Below are positions 22,432 through 33,904 of a stretch of DNA of 64,000 bases, one piece after another. Source of the stretch: Neonectria sp. B-13 (lineage: Eukaryota > Ascomycota > Sordariomycetes > Hypocreales > Nectriaceae); the NCBI GenBank assembly GCA_002682825.1, contig NOKP01000011.1, positions 1,302,420-1,366,419 on the forward strand. Reading direction: 5' to 3'. Under the pieces are notes generated by a model. The model was given only the letters and a program-made list of their open reading frames with translations. It searched no databases and had not been told where the DNA came from. Numbering within the stretch: the stretch's first letter is position 1; every line of letters begins with the position of its first letter. The translations under genes were made by a program, and so were the position numbers.

Positions 22432-25400
22432 ATGACCGTCAACATGTCAGCGCACCGACAGGTCCCTGGCCACTTCAAGGAGGAGCCTGTGGCGAACATG
22501 GTAAGTTTGTCTTTTCATTATTGTCTACTTCTATTCGTCGTTATCATTGCCGATGGGGGTTTGTCCCAACTCGGATTCCAAGGGCCGTTTGATTGCCCAA
22601 CCTCTATTTCCGTCAACGCGACATACAAAACACAGCGCCACAAGGGTCGCGTCAGGGAAACATGCCCAATTCAGCCTCAAGTGAAGGCAATTGACTGGGC
22701 TCTATGGCGAGAAGGTGCCGGGAATACCAGGGTTTCGAAAGTGTCCCGTCAAAACGCCTGTCGCAAGCTTGACCTGGTCTGGATTCGAGAGTGGGCTGAG
22801 CAGGGTGCCTCCCGTTTCACCAATGCCCGGGGCGCCCGCATGGGACAAGGGGACAAGGGAAGCAGGGGAGGGTGGACCAACCCGACGTGGTACTTACGCC
22901 GACTCCGATGATGGGGGAGCAGGCTGAGGCGGGACGTTGCAGTGCATCCGCATCCGCATCAGCTTCGCGGTCACAGAGTCGCGTCGTTGGAAAGTCCAGT
23001 GGCCTGGCTCCTGCATGCAATGCACTAGCCACACTGTACGAAATCACGCCGTATTCTTGTTAAGCACGAATGAGGGCGAAACGGACTCGATTTTGCTGAG
23101 TGGCAGAAGCGAGAAGCACGCTGAGCAGACACGAACACGGGATTGGGGGTGTCGGGGACCACCAAATGCCAAACATCCGTCACTGGCGGCTGCAAGGCTG
23201 GAGGACCAGTCACCAACACACCCGTCAAGCAAATCTCGTCAACGGGACGCCGCGGCTGTGGGCTGAAGGAGCCGGTGGTGTAATGAGTGAATACTACGCC
23301 GCCCCAAGAAAGACGCTTAACTCAGCTGAGGAACGTTCCTCGGAAGCGACGTGCGGTCGATGGCAACCAGCAACGGACAGTGGAGCTTGGCGAGTGTCGA
23401 GCGCGCTATCCAGAGTGGGGAGCCCGGCGGCGTTGTTCCCCCAGTGGGGCGGTCGAACATTCTCCAATGACGGGATGGTTTGGAGGCCACCGGCCCCTCT
23501 GATTCAGATTTTAGGGGGCGTGGCACTGGGGAAACGTTTACGAAGCATGAAAGGGCGACAGTGGCATGCGACAAGTGCATGTTCGGAGTCCTGAACAGCA
23601 TGATGGCGATGAGGACGAAGATGAGCTACGGGCCCCGAGCCACGAGCCATAAGCTATGAGCCACCCGCCAAGCCAAACCATGCGATGCAACTCTGCGTCG
23701 TTCCCTACTAACCGGGCCCTGACGTGCCGTGCCACGCCTGGCGACGGGGACGGGAACGGGACAGAGGACAGGATGCAGAGACGCGCGGGCGGGTCTCGAG
23801 TGAGAGCTGTTTGTAGCCGCGAGCTCGGGGGTTCATCTGGAGCAGCCGGCCGCGCGGGCTGGTAACGTGTACCATGCAGTGGCTAGGTACGAAGTACTCG
23901 TTCCTGTATGCCCCCTGGGTTGCTTCCCGTCTGCTTCTGCTTCTTCCTGGCCGTTGCGTTGCGCGTCAGTTGGGGTCTCCGAGTGTGGTCGGTCCATTTT
24001 GGTCCATTTTTGGGGAGTGGGCCAGCGGTTGAAGCGTGAGCAACAAGGAACAAGGGGGCATGGGGCCATGGGTCTAAGGTAGTATGGGTCCATGAGCCCA
24101 TGTCTGCCTTAGCTATCCACACCGCCTGAGGCCAAAATAGGAGCGAAGGAAAAGCCAATCCCGGCGCAACCCTGGTCCGTTGGCTAGCCCCGGCCTTGGG
24201 GTGCCCCATTGGGCAGCTGCTCCTTGCCGGGCGTGGTGGTGAGGCGGCCATTGGCCACTTAATCAAACCCAGCCGACCCCTGTCACGTTTCTTCCATGCG
24301 TTGTCCTCCCCGGTCTCTTGGCTTGGCTGTCCTGTCGTCTTCAAGTGAGGACGATGAAGGTGGTTGTCTGTCTTCCATGGTCCCTCACCCATCTATCCCC
24401 CCTTACCATCCTATACCCCTACACCCAAACAGCTACCCAAATGCCCCACCCCACGCCCGCCACACTTCTTGCACCCCCTTCGCCCCCGGTGGTTGTGTGT
24501 GTTGCTGTCTTGAGATACCCACTCGTCAGTTTCTCTCTGATGAGGCGCGGGTTCTCCAAGTCACTCACTCCACCCACACCACTTTCACCCCTCGCAGACA
24601 CATCTCACCCCCCTTTACGCTCTCACGCCCCTCTGACTAGGCGTGGCCTGCGAGTTGCAGGAGGAGACGACCGGAGCACAGCAAGTGGAAATGCTCCGGG
24701 CAAGTTGTCGACTCTTCGACATTTCACCGTTGTCCACCGCTCTGCTGCGCTCATCCCAAAGTAATTCATGCTCCCGAGATCCCTGCAACAGGGGTCTTTG
24801 CACGCTGGCCAGCATTTCCTTCCATATCAGAACCATTCTCCCATCCCTCAGACCCTCTTCTCTCCTCTAATACCCCCCGGACGGCTTTTGACTACCTCCC
24901 ACCTGCCAAAACCTAGCCTCCTGGCTCCTGACCCGTCCTGGCCTGACCTCGCATCCCATCGTCCATTTGCCCATTCTCCTTACCCACTCCAGATCATACC
25001 TTGGCTCGCCATCCCCATAATCTTGGTTCAAATACCCGCTCCCCTGCTCCCCTTCGTCTGCCCCCCCGTCGCCCGTCTGGCACACCCACCCTCCGATCGA
25101 TCTCGCCTTCTTTCCGTTCCAAGGCCTGTCTTCGTTCTTGTCCGTTCCTTCTCGTCCAAGATCCCAGGTCCCAGGCACACGAACTTCCGTCGACGAACGT
25201 CGTCGAAATTCAACGTCAAGACTAAGAGGAAAGGAATAGCTCAGTCGGCCGCCTCCTCGCCTTCCGCTCGTTTCTCCAAATCTTGATCCAACCAGCTAAG
25301 CGGTATTGCCACCCCCCCGTCGCGTCGTTTCTATTTCCCCCTCGTCATTTTCGCTGGTAGTCCGCGAGAACCGGGTTGCTTTATCATCATTGCCGCTCCG

Positions 25401-28400
25401 AGCCTAGCCCGCCTCACCCGTGCGATCCTAGTCTTCACCAGGGGCTGTCCACTTAACCTCCCCAGACCCGACGCCGTCAAGGGGAAAATAAAACACCAAC
25501 GCGTCCGACTTCGTGCTATTTTCTCTTCATCGCCCATAGAGCATTTTTCATATCCATGGTTTACTGATGGGTCTTCTCTCTATGCAGCATCATCCGCAGC
25601 ACCAGCAACAGGGTCCGCCGCCTTCGCAACACCTGCAACACTCGCGACCCCCGAGTATAGTTCACCAGCAGCATCAGCAACAGGCTCACCCACCGCCTCA
25701 ACACCAAGGCGCGTACTCGTCACAACACTCGCTTCCTCAAGCATACCAAACTGGCGGCCAGGCGACCAGCAACCAGGACAACCTCAACTACTACAATCAC
25801 CCGAGCCCCTACAGTACTCCCGGTGCCACCAGCGGATACACATCCGCAGGTACGTCCTTCCCACCCGCCGCCGTTTCCCGGGGCGGTTCTCGCGTCGCGA
25901 TTTCTCGAGAGCTGACAAAATTCGTCACACAGACACCTCCGAAATGATGGCCGCAGCCCAAATGCCGAGACCTCCCTACCCCCCCATGTCCTACCATACG
26001 CCTCAGTCCAACTCTCCAGCATCAGTCGCCTCACCTTCTCAACATGACCAGCACAGAAGCATTTACGGCCAGCCGCCGTCGCAGCATCTGCAGCAGTCGA
26101 TGTACTATCCTCAGAGCCAGTACCAGCCCATGCCCCCCCAGCAAAACGCGTCTCCCTACGCGCAGCATGCGCCGCACCCGCAACAGTCTATGACATCCCA
26201 GCCCAACATGATGATGTCGCAGACCGCTCCCCAGAATCAGATGACGCAGCACGCTGCTCAGCACGCGGCTCAGCAGCACGCGCATGCTGGCATGACGGGC
26301 AGCCCCCGACCCAAGATCGAACCCCAGGTCCCTATCCAGCTCCAAAAGCCGCAACAATCCTCGCCTATGCCCCAGGCTCATCACCCTCAGAATGGAGCCC
26401 AGCTTCAGAGCCCCGGAAACACGGCCCCTGGCGTGAACCCCAACGCAGCCCCTGGACCCATCCCCGCGACGACCCCTCTTGTGGTCCGACAGGACGGCAA
26501 CGGTGTACAGTGGATCGCTTTCGAGTACTCTCGAGACCGGGTCAAGATGGAGTATACTATTCGCTGCGACGTCGAGTCGGTGAACACTGATGAGCTTTCC
26601 CCTGAGTTCAAGCAGGAAAACTGCGTCTACCCCCGAGCCTGCTGCCCCAAGGAGCAGTACCGCGGAAACCGGTTGATGTATGAGACCGACTGCAACCGAG
26701 TTGGATGGGCGCTTGCGCAACTCAACATTCCCCTTCGAGGCAAGCGAGGACTTATCCAGCGCGCCGTTGACAGCTGGCGCAACAGCAACCAGGACCCTCG
26801 ACTTCGAAGCCGACGAGTGCGCCGCATGGCCAAGATGAACAACCGAAAGCAAGTACAGGCTTCGCCGCACCCCGGCGCCTCTCACATGCCCGGCCCTAGC
26901 GGCCCATCAGGGATGCCCGGCGGTCAAGGCCCTATGGGACCTGGCCCGACCATGGGCAAGCCCGGCCTCGGCAGCATGGGGCAACCGATGCACCACCATC
27001 ACGCCGGAGCACACCCTGACGGCACCGGTCAGGGTGGAGGGGACGAAGTTGGTATGTTCCACCAGATGTGATTTAAGAACCCTCGCATCTGCGTTTGCAT
27101 GACTTGCTTTGCCTGCGAAATTTCCTCAACACATCCCCCTCCCTACCATCAACCATCCTTACCGCACAAACTGCTTTTTCCGACAAATGCTGTGTTGATT
27201 AATTGATACCAAAATTCCTTTCCCTTGTCGTCCTCAAAATTTTCCCTTACACACGTTTGTACCCGTGGTCTTGCTTTGTTCTTGCTTTTGCGTCTTAACG
27301 TTTGGGAATGGGTTTGTCACCTTGTTTTTTTCGTTGTTAAATAGCACGGGCCGACATCACTTACTGCACCGTCATCTTATACAGCATGCCGCAGTGGCAC
27401 GAGGGGTCATCAGGAACTCTTTTTTGTTGGCACAGTTCTGTACATTACCATAAAGTCGCACACAGTTGCTGCTGCTGTTAGTTGTTTGCTTTGCTGCTGG
27501 GTTTACGCGACTCCTAGACGAGTTCAATCTGCCTTCTGGCTCATTAAGTTGCATTGCCGTTGGCTTTCAGTCTGGTTTCAGACTGTGCACATATTTGGAG
27601 CTCAACAGCCCCCTTTTGTTTGCTTTACTGCTTTGCTTGTTACCTCGGGAGTTTGAACTCCCCTGGCTGAGTTTGATCATGTTTGCATTTGCTGCTGGTT
27701 TTTGACCACAATCTTCACCTCACCTCACCTCACTTCACCACATAACACAAACCATCAACCACCACTTAGTAAACCGTTCGAAAAATGATGAGCTAATACG
27801 GTGGTGTCTAGGCGATGGCGATTCTTACGAGCACCATCACCATCAACCCCCCGCTGCTCAAACTCCCTCTGGCGCAAGCGACGATGTGAGACCGGCTCAC
27901 GTATTCGCTGGATACAATAATCAACCCTATGCCCAGGGTGGACAAATGTCTCAGATGGCGCCACACGCCAGCGGCGCGGTTCCTGCTAAGCGCCCCAGCC
28001 GGGCTGAGCCTGATGAGCCCAACGATCTATTCCCTGATATCCCCGAAGCAAAGAAGCGCAAGTTCATCCTTGTCGAGGACAACGTCCGTGGCTCTCGCCT
28101 GCGCGTGCGAGTCACACTCGAGGGCGTCGACACCAACGAGATTCCCGACAGCTTCCGCAAAGGAGCCAGCGTGTTCCCTCGCAGCTACTTCCCGCGTGAG
28201 ATGCAGAGCCCTCCCCCAAGTGCCACCGGCTCCCGCTTCTTTGGCGATGACCACGATGACGATGGCATCGAGGAGACCGAGGGACGAGATGCTAGCCGCC
28301 GTGGCGGTAACCGGAATGGCAAGGCGATGGTCAAGGTCCCCATGGGCGACTCCCAGGGTGAGATCGCCATCCCTCGCATGACGAAGACTACCCGTGGCAA

Positions 28401-28681
28401 GGAAGTGCGACTCAATGATCTCGGATATCGCATGGCCTGGCTCCAGAGCCGAGTCTTTGCTGGTAGAACCGTGTTCCTCCAACGCGCTTGTAAGTTATTG
28501 ATTATACGACGTGTCAGCTGTCAACTAACAACATTTAGTGGACTGTTACCGCAACAAGACTCGGGCCGCCATCGAGAGCATCATGCAGGATGTCACGACT
28601 GTTTCGCCCCACTTCGAGACCAGAGTCGGAAAGCGACGCTGGAGCGAGCGAATGCGCCGTGGAGAGAAGGACGACGAGTAA
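22432..28681 (+). CDS. medA: Medusa-like developmental transcriptional regulator
   Basis: Fungal Medusa family (A. nidulans medA, N. crassa acon-3, Fusarium REN1, Magnaporthe ACR1), nuclear regulators of conidiophore architecture and conidiation. Proposed exons: 22432..22500, 25588..25849, 25933..27051, 27812..28489, 28539..28681. All phases agree and give 756 residues. Residues 1-23 (MTVNMSAHRQVPGHFKEEP...) come from a distal exon. Residues 24 to about 290 are Gln/His/Pro-rich, as in activation domains. Residues about 300-410 (VQWIAFEYSRDRVKMEYTIR onward, with Cys-rich CVYPRACCPKEQYRGN) form the first conserved block and end in a basic nuclear-signal-like RSRRVRRMAK. Residues about 560-745 (KKRKFILVEDN..., GVDTNEIPDSFRKGASVFPR, MAWLQSRVFAGRTVFLQRA) form the second. 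An alternative start is ATG 25567, giving MGLLSMQ before exon 2. Family naming rests on recalled similarity. Confidence 0.75.
22501..25587 (+). other. 3.09-kb intron or alternative-promoter region of medA
   Basis: Begins GTAAGT right after ATG codon 23 of the distal exon and ends with an ACTGAT branch-like site, a CT tract and ATGCAG. Phase 0 is kept on both sides. The last kilobase (about 24400-25560) is strongly C/T-rich, as at transcription starts, so a second promoter may lie here; its mRNA would use the ATG at 25567. I see no internal coding exon. A GTAC-GAA-GTAC palindrome lies at 23887-23897. Confidence 0.5.
27052..27811 (+). other. 760-nt intron of medA, T-rich
   Basis: Starts GTATGT and ends TGTCTAG. 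Phase 1 on both sides completes a Gly codon. Reading through gives VGMFHQM and a stop at 27069-27071, so an unspliced or early-polyadenylated mRNA would encode only the first conserved block. It is T-rich with many TTTGCTT and TTGTT words and far longer than the other introns in conserved coding regions here. Confidence 0.7.
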
Positions 28682-30964
28682 TATCACCGACTCCCACCTG
28701 GCTCGATAATCCGATAATCTCAACCTTCTCTCGACTCGACATCGTTTGCTTTTTTTCGGTACCGGGGACAAAATGTTGCACTTGTCTGATTGTTTATCCT
28801 TGTCTTTACGATACCATTCTGCGACGGCGATCGGGAAACGCCATCCCCCCTTCTCCCCTTTGGAGCTTACACGCTGGGTGGGGTTGAAAACTTTCCTTTG
28901 CTTGGATCCCGTTTCCTGGACGACCTCAGTTGCATTTTACTTTTCCTTTCACGTCTTGTCGCAGCGGGCTTTCATCCGCTGCTGCTTTTGGGGTTGTCAT
29001 TGCTCTATCATATGGCTTGTGTATATTAAAAATTGGAAGACGGCAGATGTATAGAGAGAGGGAGATTGTGCTCTTGGCCGAAGACGTTGACGTCGGAAGG
29101 TCCGCTAGATTGCGGTGAATTCTTGTCGCTGGCTTTGTCTGCTTTGCTGGCTTTCCTGGCGGACTACCTCGTCAATTGCGACAAGAGATGAAAGACGCCC
29201 GGGGATGATGCATTACACACGGTTTGAAAATGAGTGGAAAGGGGATTGGAAGATGATGATAATGTGGAATTGGCTTGAGACCACTGGTCAGGTAGTACCC
29301 CGTTTGTTTTTAGTTTTTATTTGGTAAACCTGGTTTGGCTGTTGGTAGACGAAGTTGCATTTCTTAGCCTGCACAATTCTGTTGTAGTTCCTCGTATTGT
29401 CCTATGCTGCGTGATGTGCATAGGGATGAACAGTCCAACGTAGTTTTGGCTATAGTCAATGATGGTCTGGAGATCGATGCACGCGGTTGATTGTTTCCGT
29501 GACTCACATTACAAGCGTCGAGTCTCGACCGTATCCATGGAGGTCCGTTCGTCAGCACGTCGCCCATTCAACGAGTTGGCGGGTGTGAAGCTGAGTGCGG
29601 CTAGAAGGGACGCTGGATGCTTTAATGAGATCAGAATGCGGCGCTGGCGACAAAAGAGTTTCCTGGAGCAACTCGTAGATGAGTAAGGAGGATCCCAATA
29701 ACCTTTTGGGTCGGCTATTGTTGATGAGGTTAGGAAAGGGACGACTCATAAACCCGAAAATCTTTGGATGATGCTGGGTGGCGGTGATCGATATCAGGGC
29801 AGTACGTGGGCTTGCAGCATGTTGCAGGTAGACCGGGCTGGGCGAGGGCAGTCAAGGTCAAATATCCCCATTGGCCGATCGGGGAAAATAGAGGAGATGA
29901 CTTTTGGTATTCTCATTTCCTCGCCAGTGTCTGTATCCCTTCGCTCGAGATATGTCGGGAGATGCGATTTCTTAGTTCTTCAATGGCGAGGGCTCGAACT
30001 CTTGTGCCAACGGGTAGATAATGGAGCGACGTTGGCCTACGGATGAGGATGACTAATGACGACTGTGTTTCAAGTCAGAGAAGTTCGGCTTTGAGCGTTT
30101 CGTCAGTGAGCTTCTTTGGCTCCGACTGAACAACGATGATGTCGTCAAAGACATGGTTGGCGTCTATGTATATCTACTTGCAATATGAAGTCTAAGCGGC
30201 TATTCTGATATGGAGAATCAATTGACCCCGCGGCCCCAGACTCGCAAGGTCAACAACCATGCATCAGACATTGCGCTCTCAAAGTCCAGAGTTGATTCCA
30301 TTAGAAGTCTAGACCACCAAACAGACCAGAAAAGAAGCCTTTCCGCCCCAGCATCCCTCCCAATCAGCTTGTCAAACAAGGCGCTGACCCTGGCTGGCCA
30401 TACAGCCAACAAGAAGCCAGCTGCCAAGCCGGGCGTGATGGGGGCATCGAACATGGGGGACGGGCTCCCGCTCCACCACACGGGAATTGTCTCCGTAAAT
30501 AGATCTAGGTTGGTTGGTGGTATCGAGGTCTCAGCTCCCCTGCACACACCCCTGGCCTGCTCCCTCGAATACGGACAGCTGTTAAGTTAATCAAGGCGGC
30601 TAGGCTGTTACCCCAATTCCGAGCTGAAAAACGAGACACCAACCATTGCGGCCTAGCAGAGGAAGCGCCATGAGGCTCGTTCTCGACACTTGGTGGCGGC
30701 ATTGGCTCCATCTCGTAGTGGTCTAGTGATCTTTCCCCGTCCCCGGCGCTGCCCAACGACCTGAATTCGGTGACAGCCACACGAACGACTCCTCCTCGTC
30801 TGTCTTCCCCTCCTCCACATACCTGACATAGTAGCACAACGACCAAAACCACCATTGACGACGACTACGACCATCGCTGTCACGAACGCGGCGACCACTG
30901 CGACCCTGCGACCACTGCGACGGCAACGGCCCTGGCTACTAACTAGCCTCTCCCGCCCGCAACA
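28682..30964. other. intergenic: medA 3' UTR and promoter of the Pro/Gln-rich gene
   Basis: T-rich DNA with TATATTAAAA-like words near 29022-29031 follows the medA stop and looks like a 3' UTR. From about 30780 the sequence becomes C/A-rich (ACGACGAC- and ACCACTGCGACC-like) up to the ATG at 30965 and is probably the next gene's leader. Frames in between show no recognisable protein. Confidence 0.55.
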
Positions 30965-33904
30965 ATGGCGCACAACCCCTTCAACCCCTTCAACCCTTTC
31001 GCCGATGCCAATCATCCCCCGCCCTTGTTCGCCGAACTTGAAGCCCCCAGCGTTGCACCGCTCCCCGCCGGCGCCCACCAGGCTCCCGATGGAGGCACCG
31101 CCTTCGAGATGCCCGCCGAGGCCGTTGCTCCCAGGAAGGACGTGCCCCGGCCCGCGACGCAGCAGAGCCCGGCCGAAGCCGCAGACGCCGGCACCAACGC
31201 CAACCCGTGGCCGTTCTATCTAGAACCGGGCTCGCGTTCGGAGTCGGCCCAGCATGCCGCCCATGGCAGGAACGAGAACAAGACCGAGGCGTCTCCTACA
31301 GCAAAGCCCGCACAACCCTGGTCATATCACGGCCCGGGGCCACAGGGACAGCACGCCGCCGCAGAACACCAGCCAGCTAAAGAGAGCTCCGGGACATATC
31401 ACAGCGAGGGCCAGGGCCCGATGGGACAAAGGTACCAGGAACAGAACTATGCGCCGCCTCAGGTCCCTCACGGGACACGCCCACCCGCCTCGACGCCGTC
31501 CAGCCCGGATCCGGGAAACCAGCACTTCCTGCCCTATCCCGCGCCGCTCAGCTTCGCCCACCGCCCGGCCAAGCCGGCCTCGCCTCCCGCGTTCAAGCCG
31601 TATGCCCCTCCGGAGGCCCACGGTGCCTCGGCGCCCGCGGCCGGTGTCGGCCGGACACAGTCCCAGTCGACCACGAACTCGACGACCAACTCCATCTCGT
31701 ACCAGCCGTATCGGCCACACTCACCAGCCGTCGCGGTGGGCACGCCGGCTGGGGCTGCTGCCTCCGGGGTTGCTGCGGCCAATGTTTCTTCTAGTTCTAG
31801 TCCGGCTCCGGCTCCGGCTCCGCAGCCGTATTCCACGGGCACGGCGCCGAACCCCTTCCATTCTCCGCCCCCCGCGAACTCGCCGGCATATCCTCCGCCT
31901 GCCGATGCGAGCGTTGCTTCCAGACCTCCTACGGCCCCTCCCACGTCTCCTCCGACAGCTCTTCCCGGCGCTGCTCTTGGATCCGTTCCTCCTCCAGTCA
32001 CTCCTACTCTTACGACTGCTTCCACCTCGCCTGCTCCCCCATTCCAGAATACCGTTTCCCCCATGACTACGCCGTTCCAGCAGCCCGTGCAGCCTCTTTC
32101 CGGACACCCTCACCCTTATCCCTCGTCTACCACATTGCCTCCTGTCTCGACGCCCTTGTCGCACCCGGCGACCCCAGCGTCGGCCCCAGGACTGCCCTTC
32201 TCCCAACCGCAATACGCGGCCACTGTCCCAGCCCAGCAGTACGCGCCAGCCCAAACCTCCACGCCGACCACTTCCACCTCCATGCCGAGTACGGCAACCG
32301 GAACACCCGCGTATCACTCCGTCCAGCCTGTGTATCCTCCGGCCGGGAACCCCGACTACAACATCCCCAACCCAACCTACGCGCCGGCAGCTACCCCCCC
32401 AGCGCAGATGACGTCGCCGCTGCCTCACCACCACACGGGGCCGGCAGCTCTTCAGCAGCAATCACAGGTTCGACCCATGACGACGGAGCCACAATCTGCG
32501 TCTTCGTCGCTGCCGCAGTCGCCGCCTCCGCCCTACTCGCAGACCATTCCCCAAAGGCCGGGGTCGCAACCGCCAGCTCCCGGGCACGCATCGCCGTATC
32601 AGGCACCTCCTCTTGGCCAGGGTCCTCTTGGCCAGGTGCCTTCACCAGGAAATGCTCCTCCCTTAGGCCAGACTCCCTCACCAGGTTATGCTCCCTCGCC
32701 AGGTTATGTTACCTCACCAGGCCAAGCTCCTCCTCATGGTCAAGCTCCCCACCAAGGCCAAGCTCCTTATCAGGGTCAACTTCCTCACCAAGGCCAAGCT
32801 CTTCACCAAGGTCAACCTCCTCTCGGCCAAACTCCTCTTCAAGGCCAAACTCCTCACCAAGGCCAACTTCCTCACCAAGGCCAACTTCCTCACCAAGGCC
32901 AAAATCCTCAGCAGAACCAACCTCCTCACCAAAGTCAACCTCCTCAGGGCCAAGCTCCTTACCAAGGTCAACTTCCTCACCAAGGCCAAGCTCCTCAGCA
33001 GAACCAAGCTCCTCACCAAGGTCAACCTCCTCCTCACGGCCAAGCTCCTCATCAGAACCAAGCTCCTCAACAAGGCCAACCTCCCCACCAAGGGCAACCT
33101 CTTCACCAAGGGCAACCTCCTCACCAAGGTCAACTTCCTCATCAAGGTAATTACTTTCCTCAGGGTCAAGCACCTCCAGGCCATTACATTCCTCCTGGTA
33201 ACTATGTACTTCCCGGCCACGTACCTCCTCCCGGTCAAGGTTCTCAGCCCCAGTATCCAACTCAACCCACCTATGCCCCCATGTCTCCTTCTGGTCAGGC
33301 CATGGACCAGAATGCCTACAATTACGCAGTACCTCCCTTACCTCCACGACCCGTGAACTCAAACGAGCAAGCACATGGCACCTACGGGCCTGCGCCTGGC
33401 AGCTTTGGTTCCCCTTCTGGGTATAACCCAGCCAACTATCCTCCTCCGCCAAAGACATATTACAACCCTCCCGCACCAGCACTACCAGCGAGGCCCTCCA
33501 CGGGAAAGCTATTCACAAGCGCCAACGCCAAGAAGTGGTTCGATAAGACGAACCAAGTTCTCGAGAGCAAACTGGCACCGATGTTGCAAGGCCCGATAGA
33601 CCCCAGGTATAGGCCTGGGCAAAACCATCAGCAAACTCCTCAGCAGAACCTGCAGAATCAGCAGAATCAACAGAACCAGCAGAATCAACAGAATCAACAG
33701 AATCAGCAGAATCAGCAGAATCAACAGAACCTGCACAACCAGCACAACCAGCAGAACCTGCACAACCAGCAGGGGTTCCATGCCCCGCATCTGGCACCTC
33801 AGTTCCAAGGGACTTCGGGCACAGGGCCTCAACCAGGCACGCCGGGGCCTCATTCGGGTGTGCCAGGACCAAGCCAAGGCCATTCTGGGTCGCAGTGGTG
33901 GTAA
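30965..33904 (+). CDS. Pro/Gln-rich protein with N-terminal NPF repeats
   Basis: Intronless, 979 residues, not a family I can name. It opens MAHNPFNPFNPF: three overlapping Asn-Pro-Phe tripeptides (residues 4-12), the classic ligand of EH domains in endocytic scaffolds such as Ede1, Pan1 and End3; a fourth NPF is at 296-298. Residues about 30-575 are Pro/Ala/Ser/Thr-rich with many PxxP runs. Residues about 579-729 hold roughly 23 HQGQ[A/P/L]P-type hexapeptides. Residues about 847-875 (GKLFTSANAKKWFDKTNQ, then VLESKLAP) are the only amphipathic, folded-looking piece and probably the conserved core. Residues about 891-935 are QNQQNQ repeats, and the end is Gly/Pro-rich (...GSQWW). The start context CAACAATGG is good. 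The NPF motifs suggest a cortical or endocytic adaptor; this is inference. No signal peptide or membrane segment is seen. Confidence 0.85.
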   Translation: MAHNPFNPFNPFADANHPPPLFAELEAPSVAPLPAGAHQAPDGGTAFEMPAEAVAPRKDVPRPATQQSPAEAADAGTNANPWPFYLEPGSRSESAQHAAHGRNENKTEASPTAKPAQPWSYHGPGPQGQHAAAEHQPAKESSGTYHSEGQGPMGQRYQEQNYAPPQVPHGTRPPASTPSSPDPGNQHFLPYPAPLSFAHRPAKPASPPAFKPYAPPEAHGASAPAAGVGRTQSQSTTNSTTNSISYQPYRPHSPAVAVGTPAGAAASGVAAANVSSSSSPAPAPAPQPYSTGTAPNPFHSPPPANSPAYPPPADASVASRPPTAPPTSPPTALPGAALGSVPPPVTPTLTTASTSPAPPFQNTVSPMTTPFQQPVQPLSGHPHPYPSSTTLPPVSTPLSHPATPASAPGLPFSQPQYAATVPAQQYAPAQTSTPTTSTSMPSTATGTPAYHSVQPVYPPAGNPDYNIPNPTYAPAATPPAQMTSPLPHHHTGPAALQQQSQVRPMTTEPQSASSSLPQSPPPPYSQTIPQRPGSQPPAPGHASPYQAPPLGQGPLGQVPSPGNAPPLGQTPSPGYAPSPGYVTSPGQAPPHGQAPHQGQAPYQGQLPHQGQALHQGQPPLGQTPLQGQTPHQGQLPHQGQLPHQGQNPQQNQPPHQSQPPQGQAPYQGQLPHQGQAPQQNQAPHQGQPPPHGQAPHQNQAPQQGQPPHQGQPLHQGQPPHQGQLPHQGNYFPQGQAPPGHYIPPGNYVLPGHVPPPGQGSQPQYPTQPTYAPMSPSGQAMDQNAYNYAVPPLPPRPVNSNEQAHGTYGPAPGSFGSPSGYNPANYPPPPKTYYNPPAPALPARPSTGKLFTSANAKKWFDKTNQVLESKLAPMLQGPIDPRYRPGQNHQQTPQQNLQNQQNQQNQQNQQNQQNQQNQQNQQNLHNQHNQQNLHNQQGFHAPHLAPQFQGTSGTGPQPGTPGPHSGVPGPSQGHSGSQWW
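32700..33150 (+). repeat. coding minisatellite, 18-nt unit (HQGQxP)
   Basis: About 23 imperfect 18-nt units of the form CAC CAA GGC CAA GCT CCT, with 15- and 21-nt variants. Third positions and one variable codon differ between copies. Copy number is likely to vary between strains. Confidence 0.9.
33646..33771 (+). repeat. coding repeat, 9-nt unit (QNQ)
   Basis: Tandem CAGAATCAA/CAGAACCAG units encode a Gln/Asn-rich run with some CACAAC (His-Asn) variants. This is the most prion-like composition in the window. Confidence 0.9.

Noticed and set aside
22501..22911. Continuation of the frame from ATG 22432 past the GTAAGT (159 codons)
   Set aside because: The tail after the donor has no recognisable features, while splicing at 22501 joins in phase to the Gln/His-rich exon.
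26031..26885. 284-codon minus-strand frame inside the Medusa-like gene
   Set aside because: Shadow of a conserved exon chain on the plus strand.
28887..30964. Possible small gene between the Medusa-like gene and the Pro/Gln-rich gene
   Set aside because: Frames are below 130 codons, conflict between strands and carry no motif.
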